Shown here piece after piece: positions 17,766-27,555 of a stretch of DNA of 64,000 bases. The position numbers and the translations under genes are program-made. A model generated the notes under the pieces. The model made no database searches. It saw only the letters and a program-made list of their open reading frames with translations, and had not been told where the DNA came from. The stretch lies in contig NZ_MOBK01000008.1 in assembly GCF_003732265.1 (NCBI RefSeq), positions 124,001 through 188,000 of the forward strand. Direction: 5' to 3'. The stretch's first letter is position 1, and each line of letters opens with the position of its first letter. The stretch is from Pseudomonas brassicacearum. GTDB taxonomy: Bacteria; Pseudomonadota; Gammaproteobacteria; Pseudomonadales; Pseudomonadaceae.

Positions 17766-19055
17766 TCAACCCTGCACGACGCAGGTGGCCAGGTGTGCAG
17801 CAAGCGCATCCCAGGCAATGCTTTGTTGTTCGCCCTGGCCACGCAGGGGTTTGAAACCTACCACTTGCTGGGCCATCTCATCGTCACCGAGGATCAGCGC
17901 ATACAGCGCACCGCTCTTGTCGGCCTTCTTGAACTGGCTTTTGAAGCTGCCGGCGCCGGCATTGACTTGCAGGCGCAGGTTGGGCAATTGATCACGGACA
18001 CGTTCGCTCAGGGTCAGGCCGGCGAGTTCCGCCGCTTCGCCGAAGGCGCAGAGGTAGACGTCGACCTGACGGGAGATTTCTTCCGGGATCTGCTCCAGGG
18101 TCTCAAGCAACAGCACCAGGCGCTCGATACCCATGGCGAAACCAACGCCCGTGGTCGGCTTGCCGCCCATCTGCTCGACCAGACCGTCGTAACGACCACC
18201 GGCACACACGGTGCCCTGAGCGCCCAACTTGTCGGTGACCCATTCGAAAACGGTCTTGCTGTAGTAATCCAGCCCGCGAACCAGCTTCGGGTTGATCACA
18301 TAAGGAATGCCGGCGGCGTCCAGACGAGCCTTGAGGCCCTCGAAGTGCACGCGGGACTCGTCGTCCAGGTAGTCGGCCATTTTTGGCGCGTCGACCAGGA
18401 TCGCTTGGGTGTCGGCGTTCTTGGTATCCAGAACCCGCAGCGGGTTGGTCTTCAGACGGCGCTGGCTGTCTTCGTCCAGCTTATCCAGGTGCGCGGACAG
18501 GAACTCGACCAGTGCTTCACGGTAGCGACCGCGCGATTCGGCAGTGCCCAGGCTGTTGAGCTCGAGCTTGACCGCATCACGGATGCCCAGCTCGCCCCAC
18601 AGGCGCCAGGTCAGCACGATCAGCTCGGCATCGATGTCCGGACCATCGAGGTTGAACACTTCGACACCGATCTGGTGGAACTGGCGATAACGGCCTTTCT
18701 GTGGACGCTCGTGACGGAACATCGGGCCGATGTACCAGAGTTTCTGCACCTGGCCACCGCCGGTGATGCCGTGCTCAAGCACTGCACGCACGCACGCAGC
18801 CGTGCCTTCCGGACGCAGGGTCAGGGAGTCGCCGTTGCGATCTTCGAAGGTGTACATCTCTTTTTCGACGATGTCGGTCACTTCACCGATGGAGCGCTTG
18901 AACAGCTCGGTGAACTCGACGATCGGCATGCGGATCTGCTTGTAACCGTAGTTATCCAGCAGACGCGAAACGGTGCCCTCGAAATGACGCCACAGGGGCG
19001 TCTGTTCGGGCAGGATGTCGTTCATGCCACGAATGGCTTGCAGAGACTTGCTCAC
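17766..19055 (-). CDS. hisS: Histidyl-tRNA synthetase
   Basis: 429 residues, normal length. Class II synthetase: motif 2 around FRHERPQKGRYRQFHQ, the histidine-specific motifs LVRGLDYYSKTVFEWV and CAGGRYDGLVEQMGG, motif 3 GVGFAMGIERLVL, and a C-terminal anticodon-binding domain. Lies between ispG and yfgM in the co-oriented block. Confidence 0.98.
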   Translation of the reverse strand: MSKSLQAIRGMNDILPEQTPLWRHFEGTVSRLLDNYGYKQIRMPIVEFTELFKRSIGEVTDIVEKEMYTFEDRNGDSLTLRPEGTAACVRAVLEHGITGGGQVQKLWYIGPMFRHERPQKGRYRQFHQIGVEVFNLDGPDIDAELIVLTWRLWGELGIRDAVKLELNSLGTAESRGRYREALVEFLSAHLDKLDEDSQRRLKTNPLRVLDTKNADTQAILVDAPKMADYLDDESRVHFEGLKARLDAAGIPYVINPKLVRGLDYYSKTVFEWVTDKLGAQGTVCAGGRYDGLVEQMGGKPTTGVGFAMGIERLVLLLETLEQIPEEISRQVDVYLCAFGEAAELAGLTLSERVRDQLPNLRLQVNAGAGSFKSQFKKADKSGALYALILGDDEMAQQVVGFKPLRGQGEQQSIAWDALAAHLATCVVQG

Positions 19056-19092
19056 TTTAAATCCTTAAATTCGTTCGGCTCTTCAGTCGGGC

Positions 19093-20202
19093 TCAGCCGC
19101 GGGCGATAACTGCCGCGTCGGCTTCGACCTTCTCGGCCGCTTTCTGGCGGATCAAGCGTTCAAGCTCATCCACCAGATTGTCATTCGTCAGTTTCTGCGA
19201 CGGCTTGCCATCGATGTAAATCAGGTTGGGCGTACCGCCGGTCAAGCCGATATGGGCTTCCTTGGCTTCACCCGGCCCGTTGACCACGCATCCGATGACC
19301 GCGACATCCAGCGGGACCAGCAGGTCTTCGAGGCGCCCTTCCAGCTCGTTCATGGTCTTGACCACATCGAAGTTCTGCCGCGAGCAGCTCGGGCAGGCGA
19401 TGAAGTTGATGCCACGGGAACGCAGGTGCAGGGATTTGAGAATGTCGTAGCCGACTTTCACTTCCTCGACCGGGTCAGCCGCCAACGAGATGCGAATAGT
19501 ATCGCCAATCCCTTCGGCGAGCAGCATACCGAGGCCCACGGCGGATTTCACTGTGCCTGAACGCAAACCACCCGCTTCGGTGATGCCCAGGTGCAGCGGC
19601 TGGACGATTTCCTTGGCCAGCAGGCGGTAGGCTTCGACGGCCATGAACACGTCGGAGGCCTTCACGCTGACCTTGAAGTCCTGGAAATTCAGGCGTTCGA
19701 GGTGCTCGACGTGGCGCAGGGCAGACTCGACCAGCGCTGCCGGAGTCGGCTCGCCGTATTTCTTTTGCAGGTCTTTTTCCAGGGAACCGGCGTTGACGCC
19801 GATGCGGATCGGGATCCCGCGATCACGGGCAGCATCGACTACCGCACGCACGCGGTCTTCGCGACCGATATTGCCCGGGTTGATCCGCAGGCAGTCCACA
19901 CCCAATTCGGCTACGCGCAAGGCGATCCGGTAGTCGAAGTGGATGTCGGCCACCAACGGCACTTTGACCAGTTGCTTGATCTTGCCGAAGGCTTCGGCGG
20001 CATCCATGTCTGGCACGGAAATGCGCACGATATCGACGCCAGCAGCTTCCAGACGATTGATCTGGGCCACGGTGGCGGCGACGTCATTGGTGTCGCTGTT
20101 GGTCATGCTCTGCACAGCGATAGGCGCATCGCCGCCAACAGGCACGTTACCGACCCAGATCTTGCGGGATTCGCGACGTTTGATTGGAGATTCGCCGTGC
20201 AT
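19093..20202 (-). CDS. ispG: 4-hydroxy-3-methylbut-2-enyl-diphosphate synthase (flavodoxin)
   Basis: 369 residues. MEP-pathway enzyme that needs a [4Fe-4S] cluster; the ligands are CPSCSRQ and, further on, GCVVNGPGEAKEAH. Makes HMBPP for isoprenoid synthesis. It begins 3 bases after the rodZ stop. Being in the same block as the isc genes, it depends on its neighbours for cluster supply. Confidence 0.97.
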   Translation of the reverse strand: MHGESPIKRRESRKIWVGNVPVGGDAPIAVQSMTNSDTNDVAATVAQINRLEAAGVDIVRISVPDMDAAEAFGKIKQLVKVPLVADIHFDYRIALRVAELGVDCLRINPGNIGREDRVRAVVDAARDRGIPIRIGVNAGSLEKDLQKKYGEPTPAALVESALRHVEHLERLNFQDFKVSVKASDVFMAVEAYRLLAKEIVQPLHLGITEAGGLRSGTVKSAVGLGMLLAEGIGDTIRISLAADPVEEVKVGYDILKSLHLRSRGINFIACPSCSRQNFDVVKTMNELEGRLEDLLVPLDVAVIGCVVNGPGEAKEAHIGLTGGTPNLIYIDGKPSQKLTNDNLVDELERLIRQKAAEKVEADAAVIARG

Positions 20203-20205
20203 GAC

Positions 20206-21264
20206 TTATTGACCCAACTTCAGGCGAGCAGTCTCGCCACTGGTGAACGGAGCGACATCAACCGCCTGACCGTTGTAGCTGACCTGCGCGCCACGGGCGA
20301 AGCCCAGACGCACGGCAAACGGCGGCTTGCCGCTGACGGAAACGCTATCGCCTTTACGCTTGAGACCACTCAACAGCACCTTGCCGGAGCCATCGGTCAC
20401 TTGCGTCCAGCAATCGGCGGTGAACTGCAGCTGAACCTGGCCTTGGCCGGCCACTGGAGCCGTTGTGGTCGGAGCGGAAGCAGTCGGAGCAACCGGAGCG
20501 GTCGCTACCGGTGCCGGAACCGCTGGAACAGCCGGCGCCGGAGCAGTCGGTGTTGCAACCACAGGGGCAGTGCTGTGCGCTGGAGCAGCAACAACAGGCG
20601 CGGTGTTGTGCGTCGGGGCCACCGGTGCCGGTGCTACCGGAGCAGCAGGCGCGGTTGTTTCAGCTTCAGCCGGCGCTTCAGTGGAGGTCTCGGCTTGCGG
20701 CAACGCCAGCGAAGTAGAGCCTTCAGCCTGACCTTCCGCGACGGCCTGGTCTTCCGGCTCGTCCAGCGGATGGATCTGGGTGGTGCCGTCGGCGCCCTCC
20801 ACTTCTACGTGTTCCGGGGCCAGGCCGATCGTTTCCTTGGTGCGCTGCGAGGTTTGATCCTGCCACCATACAAAACCGCCACCAATCACCGCGATCAGCA
20901 ACAACAGACTGACGATGCGCAAAATAGTATGGGAAACCCGCACAGGCTCTTCGATACGACCCAGGCTGTGGACGCTGCTGCCCTGGGAGTCGGTACCGGT
21001 GGACTGGTCGAACTGCTGGACGAGAACGGCCTGGTCCATGCCCAGCAACTTGGCGTACGCACGGATATAACCGCGAGCAAAGGTATGCCCTGGCAGCTTG
21101 TCGAATGCGCCGGCTTCAAGATTGCTCAAGGAGGTAACGGTGAGGTTGAGCTTGAGGGCCACTTCGGCCAGCGACCAGCCATTGCTTTCGCGGGCCTGGC
21201 GCAAAGTCTCACCGGGGTTAACGCGATTCGCTGCTACAACTTCGGGATGCGCCGCTTTCATCAT
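20206..21264 (-). CDS. rodZ: Cell-shape protein RodZ-like (HTH, membrane helix, DUF4115)
   Basis: 352 residues. N-terminal Xre-type HTH domain (GETLRQARESNGWSLAEVAL... about residues 18-85), a membrane helix near residue 115 (ILRIVSLLLLIAVIGGGFVW), then a long low-complexity periplasmic linker of Ala, Pro, Thr and Val (about residues 190-275), and a C-terminal beta-rich DUF4115 domain (CWTQVTDGSGKVLLSGLKRK). RodZ anchors MreB. The ATG overlaps the pilW stop (ATGA). Confidence 0.92.
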   Translation of the reverse strand: MMKAAHPEVVAANRVNPGETLRQARESNGWSLAEVALKLNLTVTSLSNLEAGAFDKLPGHTFARGYIRAYAKLLGMDQAVLVQQFDQSTGTDSQGSSVHSLGRIEEPVRVSHTILRIVSLLLLIAVIGGGFVWWQDQTSQRTKETIGLAPEHVEVEGADGTTQIHPLDEPEDQAVAEGQAEGSTSLALPQAETSTEAPAEAETTAPAAPVAPAPVAPTHNTAPVVAAPAHSTAPVVATPTAPAPAVPAVPAPVATAPVAPTASAPTTTAPVAGQGQVQLQFTADCWTQVTDGSGKVLLSGLKRKGDSVSVSGKPPFAVRLGFARGAQVSYNGQAVDVAPFTSGETARLKLGQ

Positions 21265-22019
21265 TGCTCCGACAGGTATTGCTGATATTCCGGCGTACCG
21301 GGATAGAGTCGTTTAAGTTGCAGGCCTGCACTTGCGGCCTTGTCGCGATCTTCGAACACGTTTGCCAGCCGAACGCCGAGCAATAGACTACGTGCATTTT
21401 GCTCGGCCAGCAGGCTAAAACGATCGTAATAGTCACGCGCGGGCACATAATGCCTGTCTTCGAAGGACAACTCAGCCATTTCGAGCAATGCACGAGGCTG
21501 TTGGCGATTCAAACGCAGGGCTTTTTCGAGTTGCTGCTGTGCAAGATCACGCTCGCCCAGCTTTGAAGCGGTCATGCCCAGGTTCTCGAATACTCGCGAA
21601 CGCTCAGGATACAGCGTATCGGCGGCGGCCTGTTCAAAGCGCTCGTACGCCTCTTTGTAGCGTTTTTCCTCGAACAGGAAACTGCCGTAATTATTCAGGA
21701 TTCGTGCGTCGTTGGGGCGGGAAGACAGTGCCTTGCGAAAATGCTGGTCGGCCAGTTCCGGCTCCATTTCAGCCTGGAACACCAGACCCAGCGCGGCGTT
21801 GGCATCAGGGTCCGAGTCATCCAGCTCCAAGGCCTTTTTCAGCGGGACCTTGGCGCGTTCGGTCATGCCCTGCTGCAAGTACCCCAGACCCAGCTGTACA
21901 TAAGCCACACGCGCTTCATCGCGCCCCTTGCTGGTCTTCATCGGGTTGAAATCGCCCGACAGGACACAACCAGCACATAGGCTGGCCCACAGCAAAAGCA
22001 GCGCGAAGCGCAGGGACAT
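21261..22019 (-). CDS. pilW: Type IV pilus lipoprotein PilW/PilF (secretin pilotin)
   Basis: 252 residues. Lipoprotein signal MSLRFALLLLWASLCAGC, then about six TPR repeats (for example YVQLGLGYLQQGMTERAKVP). In Pseudomonas this protein (PilF) carries the PilQ secretin to the outer membrane. Start at 22019 chosen for the lipobox; the ORF upstream runs into rlmN. It is 17 bases after the rlmN stop. Confidence 0.92.
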   Translation of the reverse strand: MSLRFALLLLWASLCAGCVLSGDFNPMKTSKGRDEARVAYVQLGLGYLQQGMTERAKVPLKKALELDDSDPDANAALGLVFQAEMEPELADQHFRKALSSRPNDARILNNYGSFLFEEKRYKEAYERFEQAAADTLYPERSRVFENLGMTASKLGERDLAQQQLEKALRLNRQQPRALLEMAELSFEDRHYVPARDYYDRFSLLAEQNARSLLLGVRLANVFEDRDKAASAGLQLKRLYPGTPEYQQYLSEQ

Positions 22020-22036
22020 AGAGATCCTCTCTTTAA

Positions 22037-23179
22037 TTATTTCGCAGCGTTTGTAGCCATATCGTTTTCGGCGCTCAACTCGCGCACGGCGATATAACGT
22101 TCGCTGCGACGGGTGCGATCCAGCACCTGCCCTACCAATTGGCCACACGCGGCATCGATGTCTTCACCGCGGGTGGTGCGTACGGTGACGTTGAAGCCTG
22201 CATGGTGAAGCTGATCCTGAAACCGGCGAATCGCGTTGTTGCTCGGGCGCTCGTAACCGGAATGCGGGAACGGGTTAAACGGAATCAGGTTGATCTTGCA
22301 CGGGATGTTCTTGAGCAGCTCGATCATCTCAACGGCGTGTTCAACCTTGTCGTTGATGTCCTTGAGCAAGGTGTACTCGATGGTCAGCACGCGTTTTTCG
22401 CCCAAGGACGACATGTAACGCTGGCACGACTCGAGCAGCATCTTAAGCGGATATTTCTTGTTGATCGGCACCAATTGGTTACGCAATGCGTCATTCGGTG
22501 CGTGCAGCGACAACGCCAGGGAGACGTCGATGTGCTTGGACAGCTCATCGATCATCGGTACCACACCGGAGGTCGACAGGGTCACACGGCGTTTGGAAAT
22601 GCCGTAGCCCAGGTCGTCCATCATCAGGTGCATGGCCGCGACGACGTTGTCGAAGTTCAGCAGCGGCTCACCCATGCCCATCATCACCACGTTGGTGATG
22701 GCACGGTCGGCGGTTGCCGGGATGCTGCCAAACGATTTATTGGCAATCCACACCTGACCGATGACTTCGGCGGCGGTGAGGTTGCTGTTGAAACCTTGCT
22801 TGCCGGTGGAGCAGAAACTGCAATCCAGGGCACAGCCTGCCTGGGACGAAACGCACAGAGTGCCGCGTTTGCCCTGGGGAATGTACACGGTCTCGACGCA
22901 GCTGCCGGACGCCACGCGCACCACCCACTTACGGGTGCCGTCGGTGGAAATGTCCTCGCTGACCACTTCAGGACCGCGAACTTCAGCAATGACCTTGAGC
23001 TTGTCGCGCAAGGCTTTGCTGACGTTCGTCATGGCGTCGAAATCATCGACGCCAAGGTGGTGAATCCATTTCATTACCTGACCGGCACGGAAACGCTTCT
23101 CCCCGATCGAGTCGAAGAATTTTTCCATTTCCTGTTGGGTCAGACCCAGCAGGTTGGTTTTTACAGTCGATGTAGTCAT
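22037..23179 (-). CDS. rlmN: 23S rRNA A2503 / tRNA A37 methyltransferase RlmN
   Basis: 380 residues. Radical SAM motif CALDCSFCSTGKQGF (CxxxCxxC) and the family motif GMGEPLLNFDNV are present; the second catalytic Cys is probably in DIDAACGQL near the C-terminus. Uses an Fe-S cluster to methylate C2 of adenine. Conserved neighbour of ndk and pilW. Confidence 0.97.
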   Translation of the reverse strand: MTTSTVKTNLLGLTQQEMEKFFDSIGEKRFRAGQVMKWIHHLGVDDFDAMTNVSKALRDKLKVIAEVRGPEVVSEDISTDGTRKWVVRVASGSCVETVYIPQGKRGTLCVSSQAGCALDCSFCSTGKQGFNSNLTAAEVIGQVWIANKSFGSIPATADRAITNVVMMGMGEPLLNFDNVVAAMHLMMDDLGYGISKRRVTLSTSGVVPMIDELSKHIDVSLALSLHAPNDALRNQLVPINKKYPLKMLLESCQRYMSSLGEKRVLTIEYTLLKDINDKVEHAVEMIELLKNIPCKINLIPFNPFPHSGYERPSNNAIRRFQDQLHHAGFNVTVRTTRGEDIDAACGQLVGQVLDRTRRSERYIAVRELSAENDMATNAAK

Positions 23180-23207
23180 GGATTCACCTTCACTCTTAAG
23201 CCAATGC

Positions 23208-23633
23208 TTAGCGAGTGGTTACTTCAGTAGCTGCGAAGAAGTACGAGATTTCGCGAGCAGCAGCGGCTTCGGAGTCCGAACCGTGTACAGCGTTGGCGTC
23301 GATGGAGTCAGCGAAGTCAGCGCGGATGGTACCGGCAGCAGCTTCTTTAGGGTTGGTAGCGCCCATCAGCTCACGGTTCAGAGCGATAGCGTTTTCGCCT
23401 TCCAGAACCTGGACAACAACCGGGCCGGAGATCATGAAAGCAACCAGGTCGCCGAAGAAACCACGAGCGCTGTGCTCAGCGTAAAAGCCTTCAGCTTCAG
23501 CTTTGGACAGTTGCTTCAGTTTCGAAGCTACAACGCGCAGGCCTGCTTTTTCGAAACGAGTGGTGATCTCGCCGATGACGTTTTTAGCAACAGCGTCAGG
23601 CTTGATGATGGAGAAAGTACGTTGAACAGCCAT
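23208..23633 (-). CDS. ndk: Nucleoside diphosphate kinase
   Basis: 141 residues, normal length. Catalytic phospho-His is in NAVHGSDS near residue 117. Balances NTP pools by transferring the gamma phosphate. About 90 bases separate it from iscX, with an AT-rich stretch upstream that may hold its own promoter. Confidence 0.97.
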   Translation of the reverse strand: MAVQRTFSIIKPDAVAKNVIGEITTRFEKAGLRVVASKLKQLSKAEAEGFYAEHSARGFFGDLVAFMISGPVVVQVLEGENAIALNRELMGATNPKEAAAGTIRADFADSIDANAVHGSDSEAAAAREISYFFAATEVTTR

Positions 23634-23725
23634 GGTGTAACTCCAGAAACGGTAATTTGTGAAAAATTAAACCCGCGAATTATACGCGGGTTCTTGGGTA
23701 TTGCCTAACTGCGTACGGTGCAGAC

Positions 23726-23926
23726 TCAGTCTGCTTCTTCGATCCAGGCGGCCTGAATGGCTTCAAGCACCTTCTCGCCACCGCGGGTCGGATCGTCACT
23801 GAACTCCGGTAATGCCAGCACCCATTTGTGCAGATCGACGAAGTTCACGTAGCGCGGGTCCACTTCCGGCTTGGATTCAGCCAGCTGGATCGCGATTTCC
23901 AGCACATCAACCCATTTCAGACTCAT
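23726..23926 (-). CDS. iscX: Fe-S assembly protein IscX
   Basis: 66 residues, acidic (MSLKWVDVLEIAIQLAESKP; VDLHKWVLALPEF). Small IscS-binding regulator, last gene of the isc set. Starts 14 bases after the fdx stop. Confidence 0.95.
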   Translation of the reverse strand: MSLKWVDVLEIAIQLAESKPEVDPRYVNFVDLHKWVLALPEFSDDPTRGGEKVLEAIQAAWIEEAD

Positions 23927-23940
23927 GTCACTTCCTTGAA

Positions 23941-24282
23941 TCAGTGCGGCGCTTCAGCCGCATGGTTGAGCGAATATTTCGGAATTTCGACGGTCAGGTC
24001 TTCCGTACCGACAATCGCCTGACAGGCTAGACGAGATTGCGCTTCCAGACCCCATGCGCGATCAAGAAAATCTTCCTCCAGCTCATCGGCCTCTTCCAGC
24101 GAGTCGAAACCTTCGCGAATGAGGCAGTGGCACGTGGTGCAAGCGCAGACACCGCCGCAGGCGCTTTCCATCTCGATATGGTGCTCATGCGCCAAATCGA
24201 GAATGGACGTCCCGGGCTCAGCCTCCACAACCATGCCTTCCGGGCAAAACTTCTCGTGTGGCAGAAAAATGACCTGCGGCAT
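23941..24282 (-). CDS. fdx: ISC-type [2Fe-2S] ferredoxin
   Basis: 113 residues. Cluster ligands in SACGGVCACTTCHC plus a distal Cys in LACQAIVGTEDLT. Supplies electrons for cluster assembly. Two bases after the hscA stop. Confidence 0.96.
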   Translation of the reverse strand: MPQVIFLPHEKFCPEGMVVEAEPGTSILDLAHEHHIEMESACGGVCACTTCHCLIREGFDSLEEADELEEDFLDRAWGLEAQSRLACQAIVGTEDLTVEIPKYSLNHAAEAPH

Positions 24283-24284
24283 CG

Positions 24285-26147
24285 TTATTCCTCAATCTCG
24301 TTCAGGTTGCGCCCCGCCAGCGCGGCTTTCACCGTCGAGTCCAGGCGGCGGGCAGCAAAGGCATCGGTCACTTGCGACAGACGCTTGGTCTGCTGCTCGA
24401 TGGCGTAACCATCGGAACCTTTCATCAGTTCGGTCAATTCCTGCACCTGCATGTCGATGACCAGGCGCTCTTCGGCGTCGAGCAAGCGCTCGCCATCCGC
24501 TTCCAGAGCCGCCTGCACCGCTTCGATCAGACGCTGGGCGTCGACTTGCTGCTCACGCAGTACACGGGCGACTTTGTCGTCATTGGCGTGCTGGAACGAA
24601 TCCTTGAGCATTTTGGCGATTTCGCCGTCGGTCAGACCGTAGGACGGCTTGACCTGAATGCTCGCTTCAACGCCCGAACCCAATTCACGGGCCGAAACGC
24701 TGAGCAGACCGTCGGCATCGACCTGGAAGGTCACGCGAATCTTCGCCGCACCCGCCACCATCGCCGGAATGCCGCGCAATTCAAAACGCGCCAGGGAGCG
24801 GCAGTCGCTGATCAGCTCGCGCTCGCCCTGCAACACGTGGATCGCCATGGCCGACTGGCCGTCTTTGTAAGTGGTGAAATCCTGAGCGCGAGCGACAGGG
24901 ATGGTGGTGTTACGCGGAATCACCTTCTCCATCAGGCCGCCCATGGTTTCCAGCCCCAGGGACAACGGAATCACGTCGAGCAACAGCAGTTCATCGCCAT
25001 CGCGCTTGTTGCCAGCCAACGTATCGGCCTGGATCGCGGCACCGATGGCCACCACTTGATCCGGATCGATTTCGGTCAGCGGCTGACGACCAAAGGCCTC
25101 AGCGACCGCTTCGCGAACGCGAGGCACACGCGTCGAACCACCGACCATGACCACCGCATGCACTTCTTCCAGCTCGACACCGGAATCACGCACGGCGCGG
25201 CGGCAGGCTTTCAGGCTGCGAGCGACCATCGGCTCGATCAGCGCATCAAAGGCTTCGCGGGTCAGTTCGGCTTTCCAGCCGCCATGAGCCACTTCCACCG
25301 ACGAGGCGGTGGTCAGCGCCTCTTTGGCAGCGCAAGCCGTTTGCAACAGTTGACGCTGCGCGCCCGGATCGAGGTCGGCGGACAAACCGGCGTTCTCGAT
25401 GATCCAGCCAGCAATCGCGTGATCGAAGTCATCGCCGCCCAGCGCACTGTCGCCGCCGGTAGCCAGGACCTCAAACACACCGCCGGTCAGGCGCAGAATC
25501 GAAATATCAAAGGTGCCGCCGCCCAGGTCATAAATGGCGACCAGGCCTTCAGCGTGCTGATCCAGACCGTAAGCCACAGCGGCAGCGGTCGGCTCATTGA
25601 GCAAACGCAACACGTTCAGACCGGCCAGTTTGGCCGCGTCCTTGGTGGCTTGACGCTGCGCGTCATCGAAATAGGCGGGAACGGTGATCACCGCGCCGAC
25701 CAGTTCGCCACCCAAGGTCGCTTCAGCGCGCTGACGCAACACCTTGAGGATATCGGCGGAGACTTCGACCGGGCTTTTCGGCCCTTGCACGGTGTCGATG
25801 AACGGCATGTGCGACTCGCCGCCGACAAAGCGGTACGGCAGTTGATCGCCCAATTGCTTGACGTCGGACAGACCACGACCCATCAAGCGCTTGACCGACA
25901 GCACGGTGTTCAAGGGATCGGTGGCGGCAGCCAGTTTGGCGGATTCGCCGACTTCGACGCGATCAGCGTGATAGCGCACGGCAGACGGCAGGATGACCTG
26001 CCCGTCAGCGTCGGCCAGAGGCTCGGAAAGACCACTGCGCAACGCAGCGACCAGCGAATTGGTAGTGCCCAAGTCGATCCCCACAGCCAGACGACGCTGG
26101 TGCGGTTGAGGACTTTGGCCGGGTTCGGCGATCTGCAGTAGGGCCAT
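24285..26147 (-). CDS. hscA: Fe-S chaperone HscA (Hsp70 family)
   Basis: 620 residues, full length. Hsp70 signatures AVGIDLGTTNSLVA, IYDLGGGTFDIS and VMVGGSTRVPRVR are intact, followed by a substrate-binding domain. Works with HscB to release clusters from IscU, recognising the LPPVK motif present in the local IscU. Confidence 0.97.
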   Translation of the reverse strand: MALLQIAEPGQSPQPHQRRLAVGIDLGTTNSLVAALRSGLSEPLADADGQVILPSAVRYHADRVEVGESAKLAAATDPLNTVLSVKRLMGRGLSDVKQLGDQLPYRFVGGESHMPFIDTVQGPKSPVEVSADILKVLRQRAEATLGGELVGAVITVPAYFDDAQRQATKDAAKLAGLNVLRLLNEPTAAAVAYGLDQHAEGLVAIYDLGGGTFDISILRLTGGVFEVLATGGDSALGGDDFDHAIAGWIIENAGLSADLDPGAQRQLLQTACAAKEALTTASSVEVAHGGWKAELTREAFDALIEPMVARSLKACRRAVRDSGVELEEVHAVVMVGGSTRVPRVREAVAEAFGRQPLTEIDPDQVVAIGAAIQADTLAGNKRDGDELLLLDVIPLSLGLETMGGLMEKVIPRNTTIPVARAQDFTTYKDGQSAMAIHVLQGERELISDCRSLARFELRGIPAMVAGAAKIRVTFQVDADGLLSVSARELGSGVEASIQVKPSYGLTDGEIAKMLKDSFQHANDDKVARVLREQQVDAQRLIEAVQAALEADGERLLDAEERLVIDMQVQELTELMKGSDGYAIEQQTKRLSQVTDAFAARRLDSTVKAALAGRNLNEIEE

Positions 26148-26198
26148 TGGTATCAGGACTTATCTGTATATCAGGCGTGCGACCGGAGCGGCACTGGG

Positions 26199-26720
26199 TT
26201 AATCGTCGAGGCGCTCTTCTAACTGGCGCACTTCGTAGGTGAGCTTGTCGAGGAACTGCATGCGCCGCATCAGGCGTTCGGCCTGCTCACGGTGCGCCGC
26301 ATCATTCCAACAAGCCGCGAAGCTTTGGTTCAGTACATCCTGGGCGGTTTTCAAGCGACGCTTGAACGCTGCAACACCGGCCAGATCGGCACTGTCTTGC
26401 AGGTCTTCGAGCTCTTCACGCAGCTCCATCTGCTGCAGCAAAAACTCCGGATCATGCACCGTGACCTCCAGCGGCAGCTCACCACCGTTCAAGGCGAGCA
26501 AGTAACGCGCGCGCTTGGGCGGACTTTTGAGCGTCTGGTAGGCCTCGTTGAGGCTCGCGGATTGCTCTAGCGCCAACCGCTGCTCACGCTCGGAAGCGTC
26601 AGCAAAGCGGTCCGGATGAACACTGCGCGCCAACTCACGATAGCGCGTAGCCAGCTGGTCGAGGTCCAGATTGAAACTCGGTTGCAGCTCAAATAAAGCG
26701 AAATGACAAGGAGTACCCAC
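26199..26720 (-). CDS. hscB: Fe-S co-chaperone HscB (J-domain), GTG start
   Basis: 173 residues from a GTG at 26720 (GTPCHFALFELQ); the in-frame ATG at 26759 would extend it into iscA and exceed the family length. TGAGG lies just before the GTG. The N-terminal J domain has SVHPDRF (HPD), and the C-terminal three-helix bundle binds IscU. It begins 8 bases after the iscA stop. Confidence 0.94.
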   Translation of the reverse strand: MGTPCHFALFELQPSFNLDLDQLATRYRELARSVHPDRFADASEREQRLALEQSASLNEAYQTLKSPPKRARYLLALNGGELPLEVTVHDPEFLLQQMELREELEDLQDSADLAGVAAFKRRLKTAQDVLNQSFAACWNDAAHREQAERLMRRMQFLDKLTYEVRQLEERLDD

Positions 26721-26728
26721 GACAAGCC

Positions 26729-27052
26729 TCAGATGTTGAAGCTTTCGCCGCAGCCACATTCACCGCGTACGTTGGGGTTGTTGAACTTGAAGCCTTCGTT
26801 CAACCCTTCCTTGACGAAATCGAGCTCGGTGCCGTCCAGGTAGGACAGGCTTTTCGGGTCGATAATCACTTTTTCACCGTGACTTTCGAACACCTGATCC
26901 TCTTCAACCACCTCGTCGACAAACTCCAGCACGTAGGCAAGGCCGGAACAGCCTGTGGTGCGAACACCCAGACGAATCCCTTCACCTTTGCCGCGCCCGT
27001 CGAGGGAGCGCCGCACGTGTCGAGCAGCCGCTTCTGTCATGCTGATAGCCAT
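26729..27052 (-). CDS. iscA: A-type Fe-S carrier IscA
   Basis: 107 residues from MAISMTEAAARH. The three conserved cysteines are in TGCSGLAY and ECGCGESF. Delivers clusters or iron to target proteins. Lies between iscU and hscB. Confidence 0.96.
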   Translation of the reverse strand: MAISMTEAAARHVRRSLDGRGKGEGIRLGVRTTGCSGLAYVLEFVDEVVEEDQVFESHGEKVIIDPKSLSYLDGTELDFVKEGLNEGFKFNNPNVRGECGCGESFNI

Positions 27053-27086
27053 CGTTGACTCCTTACTCGTCGCCAAAACCTGAAAG

Positions 27087-27473
27087 TCAGATCAAGCCTT
27101 TCTTCTGCTTGTAGTCACGAACGGCCGCTTTGATAGCGTCTTCTGCGAGTACGGAGCAGTGAATTTTCACTGGCGGCAGGGCCAGTTCTTCAGCCAGCTG
27201 AGTGTTCTTGATGGTCTCGGCTTCGTCCAGGGTCTTGCCCTTCATCCACTCGGTAGCGAGGGAGCTGGAGGCGATAGCCGAACCGCAACCGTAGGTCTTG
27301 AACTTGGCGTCTTCGATGATGCCTTGCTCGTTGACCTTGATTTGCAGGCGCATAACGTCGCCGCACGCCGGAGCGCCGACCATGCCGGTGCCGACATCAG
27401 GATCTTCCGCGTCCATCTTGCCGACGTTGCGCGGGTTTTCGTAGTGGTCGATGACCTTTTCGCTGTAAGCCAT
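27087..27473 (-). CDS. iscU: Fe-S scaffold IscU
   Basis: 128 residues from MAYSEKVIDHYENPRNVG. Cluster ligands PACGDVM, YGCGSAIAS and IHCSVLAEDA, and the HscA-recognition motif LPPVK directly before the third Cys. The cluster is built here from sulfur given by IscS. Confidence 0.97.
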   Translation of the reverse strand: MAYSEKVIDHYENPRNVGKMDAEDPDVGTGMVGAPACGDVMRLQIKVNEQGIIEDAKFKTYGCGSAIASSSLATEWMKGKTLDEAETIKNTQLAEELALPPVKIHCSVLAEDAIKAAVRDYKQKKGLI

Positions 27474-27555
27474 GATTCTAATCCTCACTCATCAGAGAGT
27501 CGCTCTTGAGCCCTGAAAACCTGGGTTTACAGGGCCGGTTCGCGGCGACTTGAAA